A stretch of 13,301 nucleotides of DNA from JAGWAZ01 sp050248595. GTDB lineage: Bacteria > Bacteroidota > Ignavibacteria > OLB7. The DNA lies in contig JBFWSB010000088.1 of NCBI GenBank assembly GCA_050248595.1, positions 1-13,301 on the forward strand, written 5' to 3'. Under the pieces are notes generated by a model that saw only the letters and a list, made by a program, of their open reading frames with translations, did not search any database and was not told the DNA's origin. This document shows positions 8,099 through 13,301 of this stretch, in pieces. The position numbers and the translations under genes are program-made. The stretch's first letter is position 1, and each line of letters opens with the position of its first letter.

Positions 8099-8406
8099 TC
8101 ATATCTGACCTGTCGACTCTATAAGATGAGTGTCAGGCTGCGAAAGGCTCGTGTAGCTCTCGGCATCCGGCCATCTCGATGACGAAACCACACTTGGCCA
8201 CTGCGACGTCCCGCACGCTTTCGAGCAGATGATCCACCACTGGAACAGCGTCGCTGCTGACGAGTCCCTGACTTCAGCAAACGATCCAACTCCTCCTGCA
8301 ACTCCTGATTCTGCTCTTGCACCTGCTGCAATTGCTCTTACAGCGAGAGAACCAGTCGGATCAGTGACTCGCGGTCAAGCTCTTCTATCGTCGTTTGGTG
8401 TCTCAT
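8099..8406 (-). pseudogene. IS66-type transposase (TnpC) N-terminal relic
   Basis: Reading from ATG 8406: MRHQTTIEELDRESLIRLVL, then SL, then a TAA (8338-8340, probably a decayed CAA), then in frame EQLQQVQEQNQELQEELDRL. This is the N-terminal coiled coil of IS66-family transposases. It continues to a basic SSARKRAGRRSGQ...FRHRD segment that matches the RKxxRKRPGRKPGQGxFRHRD type region preceding the zinc-binding domain. A further frameshift then gives PDAESYTSLSQPDTH before a TGA at 8099. The local QQRRCSSG suggests another compensating frameshift from an original QAAPFSSG-like string. Only ~100 of ~500 residues remain, with no DDE catalytic domain. It is certainly non-functional, and its 5' end abuts the tnpB relic. 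Confidence 0.7.
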
Positions 8407-8487
8407 CTTTCTTTCGAACAACCTATCACTTCTCGCATTCTGGACAAGAGTGCTAATCAATTACCGCAATCTTAATCTTGCCCCTAT

Positions 8488-8519
8488 AAAACAACAAGAG
8501 GAAGCTCTGCAGCCTCCTC
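8488..8519 (-). terminator. Hairpin plus U-rich tract behind the anti-sigma-like gene
   Basis: On the minus strand, GAGGAGGCTGCAGAGCTTCC followed by TC forms a stem (GAGGA, one mismatch, then GCT/AGC around a 4-nt loop) and is followed directly by TTGTTGTTTT. That is the layout of an intrinsic terminator for the minus-strand genes ending at 8590. The stem also belongs to the transposon relic's right end, so it may be a co-opted structure. Confidence 0.45.
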
Positions 8520-8522
8520 CCG

Positions 8523-8585
8523 CGTTATGAATCCCGTCTTTATCCTCTCTCGTTTCAATGCATGGAGACGGGGGAATTCATAACG
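8523..8585. repeat. Long imperfect inverted repeat (17- and 20-base arms)
   Basis: The left arm CGTTATGAATCCCGTCT (8523-8539) and right arm AGACGGGGGAATTCATAACG (8566-8585) are complementary apart from three extra bases in the right arm. They are separated by 26 bases. It starts 4 bp from the stop codon of the anti-sigma-like gene. The G/C plus GAATTCATAACG composition and its place after the decayed tnpB tail suggest the subterminal hairpin of an IS200/IS605-type right end. Confidence 0.7.
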
Positions 8586-8589
8586 AGAA

Positions 8590-9084
8590 CTAAATTTCGA
8601 AATCGACATCGTCGATCATTGCCTGAAGAATCGCCTCATCGTCACCATCGCTGATTGCGTTAATCATGTTCAATTCGCTCTCAGTTAAGACGATGCTGTA
8701 GCTTCCATCAATTTCCTCGTCAACACCTGGTACGTAGATATCCGCATTCATATCGAGCGGCCTCGGCGTTAGTTCCAGATCACCTGGGGTACTAACGTGA
8801 GCTAATTCCTCACCAGGAACCACTCCATCCGAGCCGAATGGGAACACACCTGTCATAAATGCGATCAATAGAAGTCCGGCGACGCCAGAGAGTGATCCCC
8901 ATATTAGAGCTGGCGACCACCAGGCCTTACGTTTCGGTGCTTGTTTTTCTTCGATTCGTTCGTGTACACGCAGAAGAAAATTATTCCAGTATGCCGGATG
9001 CGGCTCTGAAGGCTCAGGAATCTCGCTGAGCATGGCACGCAAGTCGGCCACATCCCGTTCAATCACGTCATCCATCCTGTTCAT
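8590..9084 (-). CDS. Putative anti-sigma factor, single-pass membrane protein
   Basis: 164 residues from ATG 9084, chosen because GAGGG lies 6-7 nt upstream; the ATG at 9117 has no ribosome-binding site. The N-terminal cytoplasmic part (1-~50) is acidic then basic with PHPAYWNNFLLRVHERIEEK, a pattern common in membrane proteins paired with ECF sigma factors in this bacterial group. One transmembrane helix lies at about 58-83 (ALIWGSLSGVAGLLLIAF), followed by a very acidic exported tail ending in DDVDFEI. It has no HxxxCxxC zinc motif, so it is not a canonical ZAS anti-sigma factor. It lies 130 bp downstream of the sigma gene on the same strand, so the assignment is mostly from context. Its 3' end is followed by strong hairpins. 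Confidence 0.65.
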   Translation of the reverse strand: MNRMDDVIERDVADLRAMLSEIPEPSEPHPAYWNNFLLRVHERIEEKQAPKRKAWWSPALIWGSLSGVAGLLLIAFMTGVFPFGSDGVVPGEELAHVSTPGDLELTPRPLDMNADIYVPGVDEEIDGSYSIVLTESELNMINAISDGDDEAILQAMIDDVDFEI

Positions 9085-9214
9085 TTCATATCCCTCACTA
9101 TTCAGCTTCTTTCCCATAATTCAATCGGTTTCATTGCCAGCAAAAGCTGACGGTATATGGTAAAACGTAGATACTTTCAGTTGTTGTCCGCTTTGGTGAG
9201 ATGAACTATCGACA
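9085..9214. other. 130-bp gap between sigma and anti-sigma genes
   Basis: No gene. On the minus strand it contains TTTTGCTGGCAA (9134-9145), the same 12-mer found before the sigma gene. The dyad CAGC-AAAA-GCTG (9138-9149) overlaps it. Confidence 0.5.
9134..9145 (-). promoter_or_regulatory. Motif TTTTGCTGGCAA, copy 2 (49 bp before anti-sigma start)
   Basis: An exact 12-base copy of the motif upstream of the sigma gene, in the same orientation and nearly the same distance from the start codon. It includes the dyad TTGC-NN-GCAA, fitting a regulator half-site pair or a promoter element read by the sigma factor itself. Confidence 0.4.
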
Positions 9215-9820
9215 TTACAGAATGTCTTCCTCGTCATCGAGTAGCCCTTCGGCATCCTCTACATTTAAACTGCCGTGATTCTGCTTAACGTATGCTGCCA
9301 CCTTTTTCACAGCGTGGTGGAAATTTGCCTTCAGTCCACCAACTGTAGTCCCAAGAATCGCCGATATCTGCTCATAGGGCATCTCATCGTAATAGCGCAT
9401 GATAAAGACTGCCCGCTGCTTCTCCGGTAATGTGATGATTGCCTCCTCAATGAGAGAGACATTTTCGCGCCGCATCATCTTCTTATCTTGGTCGGCATCC
9501 TTCGAAAGGAATGGAAGGTAGTCGTCCAAGTCGACAGCGTTTCGAACCTTTTGCTTGCGCAGGTGATTGATTGAGAGGTTAACAGCGATTCGGTAGAGCC
9601 AGGTGTAGATATTGGAATCACCTCTGAATCCTTCAAGTGCCGTGTAGGCCTTCACAAAAACGTCCTGAGCAATATCGTCCGCATCCTCATGGCGTTTCAC
9701 CATGCGTCGCGCCACCCAGTATATTCGCTTCTGATACCTCCGAACCAGTTCGTTGAACATCCGTTCTTTCTGGCCGGAGTGGTAGAGTTCAAGAAGCTCT
9801 TTGTCGTCGAGTTCGACCAT
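9215..9820 (-). CDS. ECF-type RNA polymerase sigma factor (sigma-70 family)
   Basis: 201 residues from ATG 9820, which has AAGGG 4-5 nt upstream and begins MVELDDKELLELYHSG; a TTG at 9850 would add 10 residues of poor fit. Region 2 spans about 15-85: FNELVRRYQKRIYWVARRM, then HEDADDIAQDVFVKAYTAL, then FRGDSNIYTWLYRIAVNLSI, the core-binding and -10 recognition part. Region 4 is about 125-180: LPEKQRAVFIMRYYDEMPYE then QISAILGTTVGGLKANFHHA, a helix-turn-helix for -35 recognition. A charged linker (DADQDKKMMRREN) separates them. There is no region 1 or 3, which is typical of ECF (group 4) factors. It directs transcription of a stress or envelope regulon that cannot be named here. The acidic C-tail (NVEDAEGLLDDEEDIL) is unusual. 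It is followed by the putative anti-sigma gene. Confidence 0.93.
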   Translation of the reverse strand: MVELDDKELLELYHSGQKERMFNELVRRYQKRIYWVARRMVKRHEDADDIAQDVFVKAYTALEGFRGDSNIYTWLYRIAVNLSINHLRKQKVRNAVDLDDYLPFLSKDADQDKKMMRRENVSLIEEAIITLPEKQRAVFIMRYYDEMPYEQISAILGTTVGGLKANFHHAVKKVAAYVKQNHGSLNVEDAEGLLDDEEDIL

Positions 9821-9867
9821 ATTGCCCTTGATTGCGGGCCGGGGTCTCAATCAATGCGAGGGCGCGC

Positions 9868-9879
9868 TTGCCAGCAAAA
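9868..9879 (-). promoter_or_regulatory. Motif TTTTGCTGGCAA, copy 1 (47 bp before sigma start)
   Basis: On the minus strand TTTTGCTGGCAA lies 47 bp before ATG 9820. It is identical to the copy before the anti-sigma-like gene. See the finding on this pair. Confidence 0.4.
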
Positions 9880-9908
9880 ATCTGCCCTCTGACTCCCCGG
9901 TATCCTGA

Positions 9909-9949
9909 ACGTTTAACGTAAAGTAATGGCTAAGAAATAAATCATTATA
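9909..9949 (-). promoter_or_regulatory. Candidate promoter region of the sigma gene (weak)
   Basis: A perfect TATAAT on the minus strand (9944-9949) lies between greA and the sigma gene, with the palindrome ACGTTTAACGT (9909-9919) just downstream. No -35 hexamer sits at standard spacing (the nearest, TTGAGA at 9975-9980, is 25 nt away). Weak evidence only. Confidence 0.25.
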
Positions 9950-9966
9950 GACTCGGCAGAAGTTTG

Positions 9967-10443
9967 TTAGCTCCTCTCAATCGCCAGGACTTCGAGCTTT
10001 ACTTTGCCTGCTGGAGCGTGTGCTTCAACAATATCACCAACAGTTTTCCCCATCAATGCCTTACCGATTGGGGAAGTAATTGCCAACTTCCGCCTCTCGA
10101 GATCGGCCTCTTCAGGAGAGACAAGTGTATACTCCGCTTCTATTCCTGAGGTGTGATTTTTCACTTTCACACGAGTGAGAATATAGACTTTATCGTTTGG
10201 AAGATCTTTGCTGTCGAGAACTCGCGCCCGTCCGATAATACCTTCAAGTCGATTAATTCTCGATTCAAGAAGCCCTTGAGCCTCTTTTGCAGCGTCGTAT
10301 TCAGCATTTTCCGATAGGTCACCGTGGGAACGAGCTTCGGCAATCATCTCTGCCATCTCTTTCCGCTTGTTGATCTTCAGATCCTGAATTTCTTCTTCTA
10401 TTTCGCGCATTCGCTCGCGCGTTAGGTAGACATGATCTGCCAT
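9967..10443 (-). CDS. greA: Transcription elongation factor GreA
   Basis: 158 residues, the standard GreA length. The N-terminal coiled coil (about 1-75) includes the tip motif GDLSENAEYDAAKEAQG, with the acidic D and E residues that insert into the RNA polymerase secondary channel and stimulate transcript cleavage of backtracked complexes. The C-terminal FKBP-like domain (about 80-158) has ILTRVKVKNHTSG and SPIGKALMGKTVGDIVEAHA. All key positions appear intact. The start is ATG 10443 (MADHVYLTRERM), preceded by GGAAAAGAAG. It lies upstream of the sigma gene on the same strand, 146 bp apart, and diverges from purC. Confidence 0.97.
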   Translation of the reverse strand: MADHVYLTRERMREIEEEIQDLKINKRKEMAEMIAEARSHGDLSENAEYDAAKEAQGLLESRINRLEGIIGRARVLDSKDLPNDKVYILTRVKVKNHTSGIEAEYTLVSPEEADLERRKLAITSPIGKALMGKTVGDIVEAHAPAGKVKLEVLAIERS

Positions 10444-10608
10444 TGCTTGAACTTCTTTTCCTATTTTGAATACGAGATAATTTCACCGCAGTATAACTAC
10501 GGGAAAAGCCATTGCTCTCAGGCAACGGCTTTGGGTCAAGTTAATCATATTTGGCCTCGTTTACCAAACGAAAGGAACAGAAAAACCGACAAGCCTCTGA
10601 AGTGAGAT
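10444..10608. other. Divergent greA/purC intergenic region with two dyads
   Basis: A 165-bp divergent promoter region. It contains an imperfect stem AAAGCC-x-TTGC around TCTCAG (10505-10532), another dyad CGTTT-ACC-AAACG (10558-10570) 38 bp before the purC start, and a possible TATACT on the minus strand (10490-10495). The second dyad is roughly where a purine-repressor-type operator would sit, but it is not a match to the E. coli PurR box. Confidence 0.45.
10505..10532. other. Stem-loop (10 paired bases, one mismatch) between greA and purC
   Basis: AAAGCC (10505-10510), A, TTGC (10512-10515), loop TCTCAG, then GCAA, C, GGCTTT (10527-10532). On the minus strand it is followed by TTCCCG rather than a T run, so it is a poor terminator in that direction. 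Its place in the greA leader fits a leader RNA structure, or a terminator relic facing either way. Confidence 0.4.
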
Positions 10609-11514
10609 ATGGGAACACAGGGTATACACACAACCAACTTTACAAACCTTCCACTTTGGCGACGAGGAAAAGTGCGTGACGTATACGATCTCGGCACATC
10701 TCTTCTGATTGTTGCCACAGATCGCATCAGTGCATACGATGTGGTGATGAACGATCCAATTCCGGGGAAGGGGGCAATGTTGACCCAGCTCTCGCTCTGG
10801 TGGTTCGAACAACTTGCCGACGTTGTTCCGAACCATTTAATCACTGCCGACGTTCACGATTATCCTGAGGAGTGCAAACCATACCTTGAGGAACTTCAAG
10901 GTAGGTCAATGATTGTGAAGAAGGCCGCCCCCTTCCCTGTTGAATGTGTGGCCAGAGGATATCTTGCTGGCTCAGGGTGGAAAGAGTATCAGGTGAATCA
11001 ATCTGTCTGCAATGTTCCCCTACCGGAAGGATTACATCGAGCAGATAAGCTCCCTGAAACGATCTTTACCCCAGCAACGAAAGCCGAGGAGGGGCACGAC
11101 GAGAATATCTCTTTCGATGTGGCAGCCGGAATAATTGGCGAAGAGGTTGCAACGCGATTACGAGAGTTGACCTTGGCACTCTACGCGAGAGGTTCGGAGA
11201 TTGCGGCTCGACACGGTATTATCATCGCCGACACGAAGTTCGAGTTCGGTCGGGATAGCGACGGCTCGATTATCTTGATCGATGAAGTGTTGACACCCGA
11301 TTCATCACGCTTCTGGCTTGCATCGGAATACAATCCGGGAACCGAGCCTGTCAATTTCGACAAACAATATCTGCGTGACTGGCTGGAATCTCTCGATTGG
11401 GACAAAACGCCCCCCCCACCTCCACTTCCACTCGACGTGATAAACGGAACAGCAGATCGCTATAGTGAAGCTGTGCGAATGCTGATGGAAGTTGAAGAAT
11501 TGTCAGGGAATTAA
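10609..11514 (+). CDS. purC: Phosphoribosylaminoimidazole-succinocarboxamide (SAICAR) synthase
   Basis: 301 residues, the longer (~300 aa) form of PurC. It catalyses ATP-dependent ligation of L-aspartate to CAIR to give SAICAR in de novo purine synthesis (cytosol). Motifs in order: nucleotide-binding GKVRDVYDLG (20-29), ATDRISAYDVV (36-46), VKKAAPFPVECVARGYLAGS with SGWKEY, FTPATKAEEGHDENISF, IADTKFEFG and LIDEVLTPDSSRFW, all strongly conserved and intact. The start is ATG 10609 with only a weak GAAGTGAG upstream. The proline-rich stretch KTPPPPPLPL is encoded across a C8 homopolymer (11410-11417). The next gene (S41 peptidase) is 118 bp downstream on the same strand and may be co-transcribed. 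Confidence 0.97.
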   Translation: MGTQGIHTTNFTNLPLWRRGKVRDVYDLGTSLLIVATDRISAYDVVMNDPIPGKGAMLTQLSLWWFEQLADVVPNHLITADVHDYPEECKPYLEELQGRSMIVKKAAPFPVECVARGYLAGSGWKEYQVNQSVCNVPLPEGLHRADKLPETIFTPATKAEEGHDENISFDVAAGIIGEEVATRLRELTLALYARGSEIAARHGIIIADTKFEFGRDSDGSIILIDEVLTPDSSRFWLASEYNPGTEPVNFDKQYLRDWLESLDWDKTPPPPPLPLDVINGTADRYSEAVRMLMEVEELSGN

Positions 11515-11632
11515 TGGATGTACACGATTTATCGGCGCAAATCGACGTTACACGGCATTTTAGGGGAGTCTCCCACCCTGAACTCTCTTTCAGAAATCAA
11601 AGAACAAAACGCATTCACTACTACATAATCCG

Positions 11633-13252
11633 ATGCAACGCCAATCAAAAAAAATGTGGTTCACGATATTCGGGCTTGCGCTCGGAATTCTCATTGGCAT
11701 CTACATTCAGCCGTTGATTTCCGGTGACAGTATCTATGAACAGTTGAATAAGTTCAAGGATGTCCTTTTCACTGTTGAAAAGAACTATGTGGACGATGTC
11801 AACACACCTGAACTTGTGGAGTCAGCAATTGCAGGTATGCTGACCAAGCTCGACCCCCACTCCGTATATATACCAGCCGAACAACAACGTCGTGTTGAAG
11901 AAGATTTCAGGGGGAGTTTTGAGGGAATTGGTGTCGAGTTCGATGTGATTCGCGACACAATCACGGTCGTCGCATCGATTTCTGGTGGACCCTCGGAAGC
12001 ACTCGGAATTATTTCTGGCGACAAGATTGTCAGAATCGACGGACAGAACGCCGTCGGTATGGATCGCTCCGATGTCCCAAATAAATTGCGTGGTAAGAAA
12101 GGTTCGAAAGTGAACGTATCGATCATTCGCCCCGGTGGCACAGAACCTCTTGAGTTTACGATTACAAGAGATGAGATCCCCCTCTATACAGTCGACGCCT
12201 CGTTTGTTGACGAGAATGGTACGGGTTATATGAAGATCAATCGCTTTGCCGACCCGACCTACACAGAAATGGTGGAGCACTTGGAGAAGCTCTCTTCGGC
12301 AGGGATGAAACGACTGATTCTCGACCTTCGAGGTAACCCCGGTGGATATTTAGAGAGGGCTGTTCGCATGGCTGACGAGTTTATCGGGGGGAAGCAAAAA
12401 ATTGTCTACACCGAGAGTGCTCGGAATAACGACGAAGAGGTTTTCTGGTCGCACAACGGCCAAAAATATGAAGAGGTTCCGCTGATTGTTCTGGTAAGCC
12501 CCGGTTCTGCTTCAGCATCGGAAATTATGGCTGGTGCAATTCAAGACCTTGACCGTGGTTTGATTGTGGGAGAAACAACGTTTGGGAAAGGACTTGTACA
12601 GAAACAGTTCTCACTCTCAGATGGCTCTGCATTTCGACTGACCGTGGCTCGCTACTATACCCCGTCTGGTCGGCTGATCCAACGCCCTTACGATAATGGA
12701 CTGGAAAGCTATTATGCTCTTGCTGGGCGTGATGAAGGAGAGGAAGGAGCAAACATCGACCACAATCACGACACGAAAGATACAACTCGACCAACCTACA
12801 AAACCTTAGGTGGACGGATAGTGATTGGTGGTGGTGGCATCACTCCAGATTACATCGTGAAGCCAGACACGCTACACAGCAAATCGGGTTCGTGGGATAT
12901 TATCACGAAGAACGTTACGTGGGAATATGTTGAAGGATATATGGCAACGAATGGAGCTTCGCTGCGAAGTCGCTATCAAAAAGACTTTGGAAGTTTTCTC
13001 AATGGCTATGAAGTGACTGAGGGAATGTTCCAAGATTTCCTCAACCTATCTCGCAAGAAAGGGATCAAGATTGACGACGAGCTAATAAAGGCTGATACGC
13101 CTCTCCTGAAGAACAGAATCAAGTCGCGAATTGCGCGGAGCATTTGGGGAGATACTGAATTCTACCAAGTGGCTTTGCAAGCTGATAAGCAGTACATAAA
13201 AGCCTTAACACTCTTCCCAGAAGCTCAAAAAAACGCATCTCGTAACAAGTAA
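11633..13252 (+). CDS. Carboxy-terminal processing peptidase, S41 family (CtpA-like)
   Basis: 539 residues from ATG 11633; in-frame codons upstream run into a TGA and offer no better start. An N-terminal membrane anchor (about 8-28, WFTIFGLALGILIGIYIQPL) is followed by the S41 N-terminal helical part, a PDZ domain (about 95-170) and the peptidase core (about 195-350). The catalytic Ser/Lys dyad is readable: Ser294 in GSASASE and Lys319 in TFGKG, 25 residues apart as in E. coli Prc. Other conserved strings are LILDLRGNPGGYL, GSAFRLTVARYYTPSGRLIQ and GGGGITPD. It probably cleaves C-termini of periplasmic or envelope proteins. An insertion rich in Asp, Glu and His (about 365-385) precedes the RPTYKT segment, and a long C-terminal helical region (about 415-539) follows. 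No Shine-Dalgarno is visible at the start. Confidence 0.94.
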   Translation: MQRQSKKMWFTIFGLALGILIGIYIQPLISGDSIYEQLNKFKDVLFTVEKNYVDDVNTPELVESAIAGMLTKLDPHSVYIPAEQQRRVEEDFRGSFEGIGVEFDVIRDTITVVASISGGPSEALGIISGDKIVRIDGQNAVGMDRSDVPNKLRGKKGSKVNVSIIRPGGTEPLEFTITRDEIPLYTVDASFVDENGTGYMKINRFADPTYTEMVEHLEKLSSAGMKRLILDLRGNPGGYLERAVRMADEFIGGKQKIVYTESARNNDEEVFWSHNGQKYEEVPLIVLVSPGSASASEIMAGAIQDLDRGLIVGETTFGKGLVQKQFSLSDGSAFRLTVARYYTPSGRLIQRPYDNGLESYYALAGRDEGEEGANIDHNHDTKDTTRPTYKTLGGRIVIGGGGITPDYIVKPDTLHSKSGSWDIITKNVTWEYVEGYMATNGASLRSRYQKDFGSFLNGYEVTEGMFQDFLNLSRKKGIKIDDELIKADTPLLKNRIKSRIARSIWGDTEFYQVALQADKQYIKALTLFPEAQKNASRNK

Positions 13253-13301
13253 AAGTAAATCAATAAGAGAAAAAACTGATGAATGCCAGATCAGTATCTG
13301 A

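Larger units (their letters stand above)
8407..8585 (+). pseudogene. IS200/IS605-type tnpB (OrfB) 3' relic with right end
   Basis: The plus-strand string RTTYHFSHSGQEC (ending 8456) aligns by eye with the TnpB zinc-ribbon end R-T-T-x-x-C-S-x-C-G-Q-E-C. Both zinc-ligand codons appear mutated (TTC and TCT where TGC and TGT are expected). The usual following RDxNAAxNIL segment is still faintly visible as ACCGCAATCTTAATCTTG, but out of frame after a TAA. Downstream come two hairpins typical of the right end of such elements, covering the region that makes the guide (omega) RNA in intact copies. The CxxC, the RuvC-like core and the rest of the gene are gone. Assignment is from remembered family patterns, not alignment. 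Confidence 0.5.

Noticed and set aside
8000..8182. 60-codon plus-strand frame
   Set aside because: No ribosome-binding site, no family resemblance, and partly antisense to the IS66 relic.
8229..8456. 75-codon plus-strand frame read as one gene
   Set aside because: Its first two thirds are antisense to the IS66 coiled-coil relic. Only the last ~15 codons are meaningful, as a tnpB tail relic.
9868..9890. Sigma-54 promoter from TGGCA
   Set aside because: TGGCA is present but the TTGC element at the required spacing is missing in both copies.
11514..11717. 67-codon frame starting on the purC stop (TAATGG)
   Set aside because: It overlaps the ctpA start in another frame, has no ribosome-binding site of note, and resembles nothing known.
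1..13301. CRISPR array, prophage, toxin-antitoxin or defence system
   Set aside because: No regularly spaced repeats, no phage structural or integrase genes, and no toxin, antitoxin, nuclease or helicase motifs in any gene found. The only mobile material is the two transposon relics.

Overview
The window (about 13.3 kb, roughly half G+C) is a bacterial chromosomal segment, mostly housekeeping genes with one short scarred stretch in the middle. The likely host is a member of the Bacteroidota/Chlorobiota (FCB) group, possibly Ignavibacteria or Kapabacteria-like. This rests on the sigma factor's region-4 style (LKANFHHAVKKV), an M1 peptidase fused to a probable outer-membrane barrel (so Gram-negative), and weak or absent Shine-Dalgarno sites at several genes. 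The placement is an inference without database support.

Left part (1-3801): the 3' portion of a DedA membrane protein (+, its start lies left of the window) converges on a translationally coupled minus-strand pair, a LOG-family nucleotide phosphoribohydrolase-like protein followed by a SirB1/transglutaminase-like protein. After a 328-bp gap comes ygfZ (minus), a folate-binding protein linked to Fe-S cluster maintenance.

Centre (3802-8590): a 336-bp gap holds a possible minus-strand coding relic. It is followed by a large secreted M1-type metallopeptidase whose last ~390 residues look like an outer-membrane beta-barrel. Next is an accessory islet: an AT-rich, unrecognised lipoprotein gene (minus), an N-terminal relic of an IS66-type transposase (minus) with a stop codon and frameshifts, and, abutting it on the plus strand, a decayed IS200/IS605 tnpB tail with its right-end hairpins. 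Those hairpins now sit directly behind the anti-sigma-like gene and may serve as its terminator.

Right part (8590-13301): an ECF sigma factor and a one-TM putative anti-sigma protein (both minus) carry the same 12-base motif 47 and 49 bp before their start codons. greA (minus) lies upstream of sigma. purC (+) diverges from greA across a gap with two dyads and is followed by a CtpA/S41 carboxy-terminal processing protease (+).

No complete undescribed system is evident. The points most worth a second look are the peptidase-barrel fusion, the repeated motif in the sigma/anti-sigma pair, the islet with two fused transposon relics and a retained TnpB-type right-end RNA structure, and the possible remnant gene at 3934-4115.
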